NCBI RefSeq assembly: GCF_040183065.1
Contig: NC_091125.1
Span: 128,405,621-128,469,620 of the forward strand
DNA: 64,000 nucleotides
Direction of reading: 5' to 3'
Source of the DNA: Periplaneta americana
Taxonomy: Eukaryota > Arthropoda > Insecta > Blattodea > Blattidae
Both the position numbers and the translations under genes were made by a program. A model generated the notes under the pieces. The model did not search any database and had not been told where the DNA came from. It saw nothing but the letters and a program-made list of their open reading frames with translations. Positions 24,890 to 35,753 of this stretch are shown here, piece by piece. Each line of letters starts with the position of its first letter. The first letter of the stretch is position 1.

Positions 24890-25228
24890 GTCCCGCGCTG
24901 TAGTGTCGTGGTCTATGGCATCCTGCCTGGGACTCGCGTTACGGAATCCTCGCTGATTCGAGTCCTCATGGGAGAAGAAATTTTCTCATGAAATTTCGGC
25001 CAGTGTATGGGACCGGTGCCCACCCAGCATCGTGATTCACTTGGGGAGCTACGATAGGTAGTGAAATCCGGTTACACAAACCAACTATAACGGCTGGGGG
25101 GATCATCGTGCTAACCACACAATACCTCCATTCTGATTGGATGATCGTCCGCCTCTGCTTTGGCATGTGGCCGTGAGGCCAGCAGCCAGCTGGTCGGTCT
25201 TGGCCCTTCGTGGGCTGTAGCGCCACGG

Positions 25229-25317
<89 letters not shown>
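24890..25317 (+). repeat. RTE-tailed tRNA-derived SINE
   Basis: The head CCCGCGCTGTAGTGTCGTGG (box A) with GATTCGAGTCCTCATGGG (box B) is tRNA-like. The body follows, and the end GGGCTGTAGCGCCACGGATT runs into a 90-bp (ATT)n array. This end nearly equals the end of the RTE-type LINE at 7770-7794. The 13-bp TATAGTCTTAAGA flanks both sides (24877-24889, 25318-25330). Confidence 0.9.
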
Positions 25318-25321
<4 letters not shown>

Positions 25322-25889
25322 GTCTTAAGAAGTTAATTTTTCAGATGGATTTGAATAAAGTATTTTTGTTCACGCTCAATTTAAATTTGTTTAGTTAATT
25401 AACTGTTAAATTTCTAATTAAGCACAGTTATAAAATAACTTTTATTACTAGGTTGATATAAAGATTTTTAGACATGAGCATAACATATGTATTTAACAGC
25501 GAATTAAATACAAATTTTCCTAAATAAAGTCCATTATTTTAAATAAGTATGTCTCATTTTTATACCAGTAACTTAATTTGTTGAGATATTTTTTTGCATT
25601 TGAAGACAAACTCTCGTAATGCTGTACACATCACTTCTACATTTTATTGAAGTGCATTCTACTCAGAAAATAAACCATTGATCAAAATAAGTAGTTTATA
25701 GTCTTAAGAAGTTAATTTTTCGGATGGTTTTGAATAAAGTATTTTTGTTCACGCTCAATTTAAATTTGTTTAGTTAATTAACTGTTAAATTTCTAGTTAA
25801 GCACAGCTATAGAATCACTTTTATTACTAGGTTGATATAAAGATTTTTAGACATGAGCATAATATATTTAACAGCGAATTAAATACAAA

Positions 25890-26917
25890 CTAGTGGCTTG
25901 TGCAGCAAACGCTGCAAACTAAGTTCGTTAGACGTTCAAATAAAAATTTTTCTGATTTATTTTCAATGAAAAATACCAGACATTTTGAAAATTATTTGCT
26001 TCCATAATAATGAAACATACTACCTCTGAATGTTATTTTTATGCCAAATACTTTTTCTTGAACCTATCTACCTTCAGTTTTTGAGTTTCAACGCGAAAAC
26101 GTAAGTAAAAATGTCAGGACGATCAGTGGGGTTTTCATGTGGGAGTAAAGCAATAGCTATTTCAGGTCATTGTGGATTGTAGGTGAAAGTTAAAGAAAGT
26201 CAGGTTTGCTATGCTTTGGAACAGTAGACATATTATCTTGGTGTAGCTGCTGCATGTAGAGCTTGAAATGTAGAGGGTAAAATCATTTTATCTTGCTAAG
26301 AGATCTTGCTGAAATGATCAGGATACTACAAAATTTTCTAGGCCTCTTATTTTATCAGTAAGTAATACCTTTTGGTCTTTCCTTAGGAACTGTAATTTTT
26401 GCGCTCTCTCGAGCCAATACTGAATCTATACCACACCGCCATTAAATATATGAAAAAGACCCAACCCACTTGATTAATAACTATAAAATATTTGATTTTT
26501 AATAATAATAATAATAATAATAATAATTCATCCAATACCACCTGTACTCAGAAAATTACACACTGCAGAATCAGACCTGTAAATAATTTTTTAGTAAGTC
26601 TTGAAGTTTTCATAACCAATTGAATTTGAACTTTAAATATGTCAGCAATCCTGCAGGTCATGGCCTTCGTGTAATAGCCTATTGTTTATTGTAGTGTGCG
26701 TTTTGTTTTATTTTGAAATGCAATTAGTTCTCAAAACTGACGAAAGATGGATTTTGGAAAATAGGGATATTATGTAGGAAAACTTAACATTTCACTGAAA
26801 ACTACTATTTTTCTGAAAAACTTTGGGTTCCAAGCTTCAAAATGAGGGGTCATTTATTAAAATCCGTTCAGCCGTTGTCCCGTAATTTCCATTACCAGTT
26901 CAAATTATATATATAGA
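25890..26917. mobile_element. Unclassified insertion in tandem copy 3
   Basis: Comparison with tandem copies 1 and 2 shows this segment is extra. It starts CTAGTGGCTTGTGCAGCAAA and ends AATTATATATATAGAT. The start and the final words CCGTTCAGCCGTTGTCCCGT resemble the element at 58639-59749 (CTAGCCGTACCCGTG ... GCCGTTCATCCATTATCAC). It contains an (AAT)n run near 26501-26527 and no coding frame. Confidence 0.7.
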
Positions 26918-27085
26918 TTTTCCCAAATAAAGTCCATTATTTTAAATAAGTGTCTCTCATTTTTATACCAGTAACTTAATTTATTGAGATATTTTTTTCG
27001 CATTTGAAGACAAACTCTCGTAATGCTGTACACATCACATCAACGTTTTATTGAAGTGCGTTTCACTCAGAAAATAAACCATTGA

Positions 27086-28551
27086 CAGGGCTATTATTAA
27101 TTAGTTACCGAAAAGTATTATACCAGTATCGTGTGTTCATTTCAGAACTTCCCACCTAGGCTATATATGTTTTCTGTTTTTTCTTCCCCTCTAGAGTTAT
27201 TATGCTTTTCTTCTTTCCCATTTCTCGATTCTTAGATACTTCTGTATGAACGCCCCTCTTCCTCTTCTGGCTTTGTGTGCCTTTCCCATGCACCATTTTC
27301 CTCACTTCGTATAAGTTATAACTAGACCACGGAACAATGCAATTGCCTGTTTTTATTGATTTGGCATACTGAAAAATAAAAGTGGATCTTTGCTGATCAT
27401 GGTTTTTACGTTCGATTGAAGGCAAATTTATTTTGCATAAATGCATATTTCGAGGGTTTTTCCTTTTAAATGAATACATAATTTTATTTTGCATATTTAA
27501 ATGCATAAATTCACACCTTTTCTTGTTTTTCCCGATTTATTATCTAATTTCAAATTTTATTTCTGAAAAAATAAGAATAATTTCTAAGAAATAAAACCAA
27601 TACTTATTTAATTACTGTTGAGGACATGAAATTGCTATAAGGACAATGGATATTTGTCTCTAGTGTATAAGTTGGGTCGTTTTCCATTTTAACATGAGGC
27701 TATCTGCTGCTCTGTGTACATAGTAGCTGTGTAGGTGTAATTTTTTAGGAACCAGGGCAAAAATACGCGTCGTCTGTCATTCAGACTTTTATATGTACCT
27801 TTTACTCCGATTTCGTAAAACCAAAAATTTATGTATTTAGACACCTACGACAATAAAGTCATGTATTGTTGAGGTCATGAAATTGCTGTGAAGACAATGC
27901 TGCTAGTGTGCTCTGATTTCATATTAGTAGAAACAAAACAATGTATTTAAACACCTGCGACAGTGAAGTCTCATGAGGTATAAATTTTCATTTCAACAAG
28001 TTTTACTGAACAATCAAGCGAAGGACAGTGCATGATTGATCTGCTAACAAGTTTAACCTCCGACATGCCAAAAGAAAAAAATAGCAGAAAAGGTTTATTA
28101 AAGAAGTGGGTTTGTGAAGACAAATATTTTCCTACTGATGGAAAATCATCTTCTGTGCAACATGGTTTCTTGACACTACTTTAAATTATTTTCACCTATA
28201 TCGTATTATTCCAAATAAGTACTTTAGTACGATTCTTGGCACCTCTCAGTGCAGTCCCTACCCGGAGATCTGATTGAGGGACTATTTTACCTCTGGAGAA
28301 TTTTACACTGAGGGACTACATGAATCATAAGCAGTGAAAAATATAGGACTGCGTTGGTGTTAATGCAGCTTATGTGGGTACCTCTTTGTTACTTGTTAGC
28401 TTAAACAACAAGTTTAAGCCCCCTCACCATGATAAGGTGAGTACCCACTAGAGGGATATCGTATTATTAAACCTCTAAAATGTATTTCGTTTACTGCATT
28501 TCAATTTTTAGCGCATATTTCAACAGTTTTTACTGCAAGTTGCATGCATAT
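27086..28551. other. Unrecognised stretch with a diverged internal repeat
   Basis: The words GAGG(A/T)CATGAAATTGCT(A/G)T occur near 27622 and 27870. TTTAGACACCTACGACA (27836) recurs as TTTAAACACCTGCGACA (27947). A short frame from 28065 (MPKEKNSRKGLLKKWVCED, then KYFPTDGK) resembles the N-terminus of hAT/CGGBP1-like proteins, but too weakly to annotate. Confidence 0.4.
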
Positions 28552-29353
28552 TGTGAATTTTATTTCCACTCAACAATAGGATTTTATTCTTCCAACAATA
28601 ATTCCTTTCTACAATTCGCCTTAAGCGCTCTCGTCAACAATTGGATTTTCACTCAACACAGTATTCGTTATAGCATTCCACCGACGACAATGACAATTTA
28701 CTTGGACTAGTACGAACAACAATGAACTGTTAATCTTGACTAATATTTACAAAGCACTATTTACAAATCAGAACTATCAGTTCTCAGTTCACAGTTCTTC
28801 TAGCTCAGTCACTCGAGTTCACAGTATCTCGAACCACAGACCTTCAGAGACAGTTCACTGTACTCGAACTCGGGTCCCTCCAACTGCGGTCCACTGCACT
28901 CGAACTCAGGTCCCTCCAACTGCGGTCCACTGCACTCGAACTCAGGCCTTCGGATGCTGATACAGTTGCGGACGCACACTCGAGTCGAACTCCGGTACAC
29001 AAGACTGGCTTGCTCTGTTCACTGGCTTACTGACTGACTGAATAACTGAAAACTGCTCGAGTTCGCTGGCGTTTCTTCTTTTATAGCGAAATCATAGTTG
29101 CGAGAAATTTCTACAGGTGTGCAGAGAATTATCTGGATATCTCCACTTCGACGGACTTCTCAAAGAGTCGGGAGGGTCCGCCCCCCCCCCCCTTACTCCG
29201 TACGCAGCAGTTGCGCGCACACTCTCTCTCCACTCTCTCGCCACGTAGGCCCTTTCCCCGCCGCGTGCCGTCCATCAGTGCTCCGTGAAGCCCGCGCGAT
29301 CTGCTTTCTTGCGGGACGCTGGTCGTGAATTCGAATCTCACGTCGCTGTCACA
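28552..29353 (-). mobile_element. Solo LTR (fossil), 802 bp
   Basis: On the minus strand it begins TGTGACAG and ends CACA. It is flanked by ATAT on both sides (28548-28551, 29354-29357). It shares the middle AATTTACTTGGA...GAACAACAATGAACTGTTAA and a TATA-like CTATAAAAGAAG (near 29080) with the LTR at 22214-23007, so both come from one family. It contains a small internal tandem GGTCC(C)TCCAACTGCGGTCC and a C-run near 29180. No internal genes nearby. Confidence 0.75.
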
Positions 29354-31339
29354 ATATTTTCAGGTTTTTTTAGTGCATAAAGTTTCGTGGTCTAGTTATA
29401 ATCATCGATTCACTCATCAATATACTTTTCAGATTATTCACTTACAACGAACTTGCTTTCTTTGACTAGGAATAGATACCAGTAGCAATTATTGAAGAGG
29501 ATCATCACATGGGAAGCAAAATAGAATTTTTAGTGATCCAGACGAAATGAAGTTGCCAGGCATTCTGTAACCACAGTTGTTTGAAAAAACTGCTTTGAGG
29601 GCAAGACTTTTGCTTGTATGATGTAACATTGTGCATGTTAAAAAAATAATATTGAGAATAAATTATTTTTATCAGGAGAGAAACGATTGGTTTTAGTTTG
29701 TACCAGAGCCTGAATTTATTTTAATGCCATATACTAGTACATAAAGCAGTAAAAATTGATCTCCTGTAAAAAAACAGTGAAACTGCTATAAATTTAGGCA
29801 TATATAATAATTTTTTCACTACACAAATTTAATTTTAAAATATACGTTCATTGTATTAACTGAACTAAAAAGCTGTTCATTAATTATTGTTCATTCAGAG
29901 AAAAAGATTGCATATCCGATGATCTTCGTCACATACTAGGATGGTGGCTTAGTTCTCTTGAAAAATGGAACAAGAACCAAAGGAATATAGTAGTACCAGT
30001 GACTGATAAATGGTTTTGGAATATTTGCTTCTTTGACCGGAAAATTTGTTTCTTCTTCATTGTTTCCTGAAATAATATTTCGCTTATTACAAAAGAGCAA
30101 TATACAGGTTTTTCATAAGTAATGCATAATTGCAATTAATTGAATAAAGGAATTTTTAACAAAAACCTCAGATACGTCAAACCTTGCACAGTATTTAGAA
30201 AGGAATATTTTTATCGAAACAAATTATTTTTGCGGCTTTTGTACAAATTATGACGTCATCAAAAACAGAGTTTTTTTTTTTTTAATAACATCTAAAAGAG
30301 TATATTTTTATGTAATATTTCATTTGTTTCATACAAAAGCACAATAGTTACGGTTACTATGTTAACAGTTTAATTTTTTATGCATTATGTTAGTCTTTGT
30401 GTTGTGATAGTAATTTTATTAATGTTTTTAATAGAACATGAGAGAATTGAGATTCTGATTATGATAAGATTTGGTGACAGAAGACATACACACCAGAGAT
30501 ATGCACACTTTTTAGCGAAACTTATTCAAATAGGCTACCTATTTCTCAGTTAACTGTGAATAGAATAGAAGCGAAATTCAGAGAACATGGATATTTCAAA
30601 AAAATAAGATCATTTTCTGTTAAAAAAAAATATTGTTTTATTTTGATTTTATCAATAAATCTGTTTTCATAACAAAAGTATCGACAGTTATTAAATTGTT
30701 GCTAATACCATAGTATTCATCAGCATATTCCGAATCTCACTGGAACAGTGAACCTCAGTGACATCACACTGCAGCGAAATAGGAACTGAACTGCTGGAAG
30801 GTTCAAGGGCTATCATGGCGACTGTGAGAGTCATTGTATGTGCTAAAGGTTTTGCAAAATTTTCATACTGTCGTCTCGCCCAAATAAAAGAGAGCACAAA
30901 CAATTTATTTCTTGATCCAGTAGTAATAACTGGTCCCTTGTCATGTTCGTTCATAAGCCATTAACTTATTTTTTTTTAACATTGTGCTCATTACAAACAA
31001 CAGTAGAACACACCAGCATAGCATGACACAACAGTGTACGATGTCATTCGTCTGTCAATTCCCCCCTTTACAAGAACCAATCAGATCCACTGGTGGAGGC
31101 TGATGGACACTGCCACCACCTCTGCACGCTGATGGAAACATTGCTACAGTGCTGGAGAATCAATGATGTCATCACTTAAATTCGGAACTCTGTGATACTA
31201 TGTGATTGGCAATTGCTCAGTGCTGAGATTCGGAATATGCTGCACACATCTGTATAAAACAAATGAAGTATTGCATAGAGATAATGTGAGCCTTATGAAT
31301 TTTTGTAACTGGATTTCATAAAGTGTTGTCGATGGCATT
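29354..31339. other. AT-rich stretch, nothing recognised
   Basis: Short frames only. The paired frames at 30691-30964 on both strands overlap each other and carry no motif. The 5' part of the transposase fossil to the right is not visible here. Confidence 0.4.
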
Positions 31340-31396
31340 GTGGAACCTACAGTAATTATTTTCACAGTTGAAGCACAGTTTCACTTACATGGCCAC

Positions 31397-31732
31397 GGGG
31401 ACGTCGCTAGGGGGGTGCGAAAGGGTGCGCAAGTACCTCATAAAAAATCGGAGCACCCCTTTCCGCACCCCAAAGGGCAATTTATTAAAAAAAAAATACT
31501 AGGCATAAGTTATTTTGAAGAACAAAAACAAACAATTTCTTGGATGTGAAAAAACTACATCCCTTAATATATCGTTATGGATATGCTGACCAATAATAAT
31601 AATACATAGTAATATTAATAAACAGATGTATAGTATGCGCGCAAGTGCATGAGAGAACATTTTGGATTTTTTATGTACCACATTTTTGCAACTCGCACCC
31701 CATCCGCACCCCCCTTGCCCTGATCCGCAATG
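31397..31732. mobile_element. Unclassified ~335-bp insert in the transposase fossil
   Basis: The insert begins ACGGGGACGTCGCTAGGGGG and ends GCACCCCCCTTGCCCTGATC. The flanks share CATGG. It breaks the peptide between QFHLHGH and GYWST. Both ends are rich in GGGTGCG/CGCACCC words, so they are partly complementary. No frame. Confidence 0.5.
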
Positions 31733-32025
31733 CATGGTCATGTTATAACTGGATACTGGAGTACACAAAATCCTGATCTCATTCATAAAACTCCTTTACA
31801 TAATGAGAAGGTTGGCTGTAACTGCACATAGCATCATAGGCTCTATATTTTTTGACAATACAATCAATGGTGACAGATACAGAACAGAAATACTTAACCC
31901 ATTTTTTGAACAGTTAACTGATATCGAGTATCAGAGTGCTTATTTCCAGCAGGATTCAGCAACTGCCCATACAGCAGCCGAAACATTGAATTTGATAAGC
32001 GAAATATTCGAGGACAGGGTTATTA

Positions 32026-32939
32026 TTTATTTATTTAACCTGGTAGAGATAAGGCCATCAGGCCTTCTCTTTCCCTCTACCAGGGGATTACAACTACAAT
32101 ATTAAGAATACAATTACAATTATAATTACAATTAATATTAAAGTTACAAATACAATAAAAATCAAAGTACTAAAAGATTAACTGATTAATAAAGGCTAGA
32201 CAGTTCATTATAAAAGTTAAGAAAAGAGAATTTTTTTTTATTAATTAAGTAAAAATTAAACCTACTCTACACAGTAAGAAAATGCTTAAAAAGTTTGTTT
32301 TTGAACACTGCTAAATTCTGACAGTCTCTGATGTCACTGGGTAGGGTATTCCACAAGTGCGAGAGCGAGATTGTGTATGATGATGAATACGATGATGTCT
32401 TATGTCTTGGTATCGCTAGTATGCGGCTATTTTGCGTGCATGTGAAGAGATTATGATATGATGACAGGTAACTGAAACGGGAGGCAAGGTAGGTTGGTGT
32501 AGAGGTGTGAAGGACTTGGAAAAGGAGAACAAGAGAATGAAAATTTCTACATTCGTTAAGCCATAGCCAGTTTAGAGTTTGGAAGGATGGAGTAATGTGG
32601 TCAGCGCGACAGACATTGCAGACAAAGTGAACACAAGAATTATGAACACGTAATCTTTGCGACTGGTTGACATTGAGGTCAGTCAGTAGAAAATCACAAT
32701 AATCGAAGTGGGGCATTACTAGTGCTTCCAATAGTATTTTTTTTAGTGATAGCAGGAGAAATTTTCGACTGCTGTTTAAGGAATGTAGTATGGAAAGCAC
32801 TTTTTTGATAATATGGTTACTTGGTTATTCCAGTTTAAATGCATATCAGAGTAAACTCAAAGGTTTTTAACACAGGAAGCAAAAGGGATTATTGTGTCGT
32901 TTAACTTGACTGGAAGAACAGGAGTAATGTTGCATATTA
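32026..32939 (-). mobile_element. LINE 3' end (Jockey/CR1-like), 5'-truncated
   Basis: An open minus-strand frame of 177 codons (32267-32800) is the C-terminus of a reverse-transcriptase ORF: LLEALVMPHFDYCDFLLTDL, then the HNSCVHFVCNVCRADHITP block and LWNTLPSDIRDCQNLAVFKN. A 3' UTR of about 240 bp ends in a TAAA-type tail (GGTTAAATAAATAAA). The 7-bp GTTATTA occurs on both sides (32019-32025, 32940-32946), inside the transposase fossil. The frame is intact in this part, so it is relatively recent. Confidence 0.88.
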
Positions 32940-33405
32940 GTTATTAGTAGAGGATTATGGCCCTCTAGGTCCCCCGATTTGTCAGCCTGCGATTTTTATT
33001 TATGTGGAAATATAAAAAATAAAGTATACAAAGACAATTCGCATACAATCCGTGAGTTAAAAGACAGTATTGTACGAGAAATCGGGAGTATTACAGAAGA
33101 CGAACTTGCATGTGTAAGTGCCAATTTCCGTCAGAGATGTCAGGAATGTGTTGCAGCAGAGGGACATCATTTTCAACACCTTCTGTAGTCAAGGTTAGTA
33201 AACAGTATGAATACTGTAATTTTAATAGCCGACTGTAGCAGACCCTGTTCACTGGAAATGACGAGCGCTGATTCCGGGCCCACTTGCTGTCGAGTACCGT
33301 AGAGAATGTCATAGACCGCTCTGTAGTAGCTAATCTAATCACTTTGCATACATGCTGTTTATAATGATTTATATGTTTGGATAAAAGTGTATTTCAAAGT
33401 AGGTA

Positions 33406-33656
33406 GTCCACACCTGTGGAGTAACGGTCAACACATCTGGCCGCGAAACCAGGTGGCCCGGGTTCGAATCCCGGTTGAGGCAAGTTACCTGGTTGAGGTT
33501 TTTTCCGTTTTTTTTTTCCCTCAACCCAATACGAGCAAATGCTGGGTAACTTTCGGTGCTGGACCACGGACTCATTTCACAGGCATTATCACCATTTCAT
33601 TCAGACACTAAATAATCTAGATGTTGATACAGCATCGTAAAATAACCCAATAAAAA
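33406..33656 (+). repeat. tRNA-derived SINE (family A)
   Basis: The tRNA-like head CCTGTGGAGTAACGGTCAAC (box A) and GGGTTCGAATCCCGG (box B) is followed by GTTACCTGGTTGAGGTTTTT, CAACCCAATACGAGCAAATG and a tail AATAACCCAATAAAAAAA. The 10-bp AAAGTAGGTA flanks it (33396-33405, 33657-33666). Both boxes are well preserved, so it is a young copy. Other copies are at 35300, 36239, 43773 (minus) and 54756. Confidence 0.93.
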
Positions 33657-33660
33657 AAAG

Positions 33661-34938
33661 TAGGTACAGTTTACTGTATTGTTTACACTTAGGCTACACT
33701 TCATCTATCAAAAATTCATTTATGCCCTAGAAGAATAATTGTAGGAAGTATGTGCGTATTAACATATGATAATATCTTTTAAAAATATTGGAGTGCAAGA
33801 GGTCAAATGACTTTATTGTCAAACGCCTGGCATTAGAAAACAACAACAACAACATGCACATACTTAAGCCTAGAGATAGAATGTATGCTCGACTGAATCC
33901 TTGGTCTGGATGAAGTAATGTTTAGCTTTGGCACTGTTGGCAATAAAGTACTGAATTCAAAATAATATTCTAGTATTTGTTTTTGTCAATTTTGTTGCCA
34001 GTTGAATTTGAAATTTTACTAAGACCAATTACAACTTTATACTTAAAATACTATATTTTCATTAAATTTGTTTTCAAAATTTCTTCCTAAAATAACAAAC
34101 ATAGACTAGAAAAATTGACAATACCTTCCTTAAATTCGTAATCAACTTCTTTTAAGAGGTATTTTTTATAACATCTGTTAGGATTTAAATGAAGTTCTGC
34201 TAAAATTGCGCTATCAATCATACAATTCATGGTGGAAAGTCCTGAAATTAAAAAACACATTTTTATTTATTTATAGATTCATGGATATCAGCGTAATTAG
34301 AATGGGTGTAAATTTCTTAATATATACAATTATTGAAGTAAGTCTATTCTGTTTTAAAAGACTATTAAACTTACTTTCTCAAATTGGTGTTGAAAATAAT
34401 ATAATCAAATTAATTCAATAAAATATATCGTCTTTTATAGTTGTTTTGCTTATCAGGTTGCTCTGGAAACCCTTTGTTTTTCAGTACTTTTCATAGTTTC
34501 AGTCCCATTGGGTCAACTGAATAAAAATCAGTAAAATATTAGAAGTAGGTACTTCTTATAAAAGATATTTATGAACGTTTTCGCCTGTACGGCATCATCA
34601 GATATACAAACGTTTGACGAAATCTAAACATAAGTCCATTAAGCTGTACACGGTAATATGTATAACAATAGTTGAATGATTAATCATGAGTTTTATGTAA
34701 TGAAAATCTTATATTGGGAAAATGTTCAATTTTGAATAATTTGTGTAATTTGTTGATTTGCCGAAAAGTGAAATATGAAATTTATGATTATAGAATGTGA
34801 ATATTAATACATATAACTCATGTTACATTTTTTGTTAGATGTCACTTATTGTATATATAAAATTGTTACAATTGATATAATTATTCGTAATTTATTTATT
34901 ACATGGAGGAGTCCCCCTGGATTAAGTTAATGTCTCGC
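33661..34938. other. AT-rich stretch with a Penelope-like end motif
   Basis: At 34577-34610, TTTTCGCCTGTACGGCATCA followed by TCAG is in the style of Penelope-like element ends. The rest shows no coding or repeat signal I could place. Confidence 0.4.
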
Positions 34939-35110
34939 TTATGTTGTGTATTCTGCAGCCAGGTAGTACCACTCGAAACTTCTGTCCAGCAGCCAGATCT
35001 TGGGGTCCTCTCGTTTTAGATCGGATTCGCACTCGCTCTTGTCCATGTACACCAGACACACCTTTCCGATGCCTTGGCAAGCGTCCAGTTCGAAGATCTT
35101 GCACTTGACA
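34939..35110 (-). CDS. Unrecognised host gene, probable last coding exon
   Basis: The minus strand has an acceptor-like TTACAG at 35111-35116, then one phase base, 56 codons and a TAA stop. The peptide runs VKCKIFELDACQGIGKVCLV, YMDKSECESDLKREDPK, and ends IWLLDRSFEWYYLAAEYTT. Codons are markedly GC-rich at third positions (CTG, AAG, GAC, ATC) against the AT-rich flanks, which strongly suggests selection on a real protein. I cannot name the family. The preceding exon would lie at higher coordinates on the minus strand. The pyrimidine tract before the acceptor is weak, so the exact start is uncertain. A retroposed fragment is the main alternative. Confidence 0.62.
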
Positions 35111-35299
35111 CTGTAAGTTCATTACTGATCAGTAAAAGTAATCACCAATTTTAATTGAATACCAGTAAATGTTTACTTTTACTGATAAGTAATACCTAGA
35201 AAATTTTAAGTGTTTACCGAATAAACAAATGAACAGATACCTGTATTTAAATCTGATACATTGCATATGGCCTTGCTAAATAATGTAAAAGAATACACT

Positions 35300-35540
35300 A
35301 GTTCACCGCTGTGGAGTAACGGTTAGCATGAATGACGATGAAACGAGCTAGCCTAGGTTCAAATCCTTGTTCGGACAAATTAGCTGGTTGAGGTTTTTTC
35401 AGGGGTTTTCCCTTAACCCTTCAAGAGGAAATGCTGGGTCCTGGGCTCATTTTGCCGACATTACCACCTTTATTTCACTCAGACTCTAGATAACCACCGC
35501 AATTGATAAAGCATCGTAAAATATGTAAAAAAAAAAAAAA
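35300..35540 (+). repeat. tRNA-derived SINE (family A, diverged)
   Basis: Head CTGTGGAGTAACGGTTAGCA and GGTTCAAATCCTTG, body GCTGGTTGAGGTTTTTTCAG, and a tail of 17 A residues ending near 35543. Same family as 33406-33656 but with more changes, including in box B. Confidence 0.85.
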
Positions 35541-35753
35541 AAGAAGACTCAATTTCTACTATGAAGTTAAAGCTCCATCTCTTATTTCATCAGTGTCAGG
35601 CAGAAAATAGTCTCTTAAGAAGTTGACACTTCCTCTTTCAAATCTTAGAAGCTTCTCTGAATTACTGGGTCTGATATTCCTTCTGTTTTTGCACCTTTTT
35701 TCTTGATGTCTAGGTAGAAAAGCTGTCATTTCCTTTACAACCTAATAACAAAT

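Larger units (their letters stand above)
24505..27085. repeat. Three tandem copies of a ~375-bp unit with two insertions
   Basis: The unit starts AGTCTTAAGAAGTTAATTTT and ends AAACCATTGATCAAAATAAG. Copies run 24505-24880, 25321-25699 and 25700-25889 plus 26918-27085. They differ at only a few per cent of positions. A SINE sits at the joint of copies 1 and 2, and a second element splits copy 3. Non-coding. It is a short satellite-like array or a local duplication. Confidence 0.88.
31340..33190 (+). mobile_element. Tc1/mariner-like transposase fossil with two insertions
   Basis: Plus-strand pieces in order are IFTVEAQFHLHGH near 31357 (first catalytic region), GYWSTQNPDLIHKTPLHNEK, then IIGSIFFDNTINGDRYRTEI with AYFQQDSATAHTAAET (second Asp), and after an 0.9-kb gap GLWPSRSPDLSACDFYLCGN (third acidic region) and CVAAEGHHFQHLL with stop at 33189. 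The pattern matches the IS630/mariner-like family also present at 18120-19862 and 56215-56335. Frame changes occur upstream. A LINE (32026-32939) and a smaller insert (31397-31732) split it. Confidence 0.85.

Noticed and set aside
25210-25398. Poly-Tyr frame
   Set aside because: It is the (ATT)n tail of the SINE.
28065-28190. Possible start of a hAT or CGGBP1-like protein (MPKEKNSRKGLLKKWVCED)
   Set aside because: Too short and isolated; no terminal repeats or further domains.
33369-33611. Overlapping frames on both strands near 33.4 kb
   Set aside because: Both lie in the SINE at 33406-33656.
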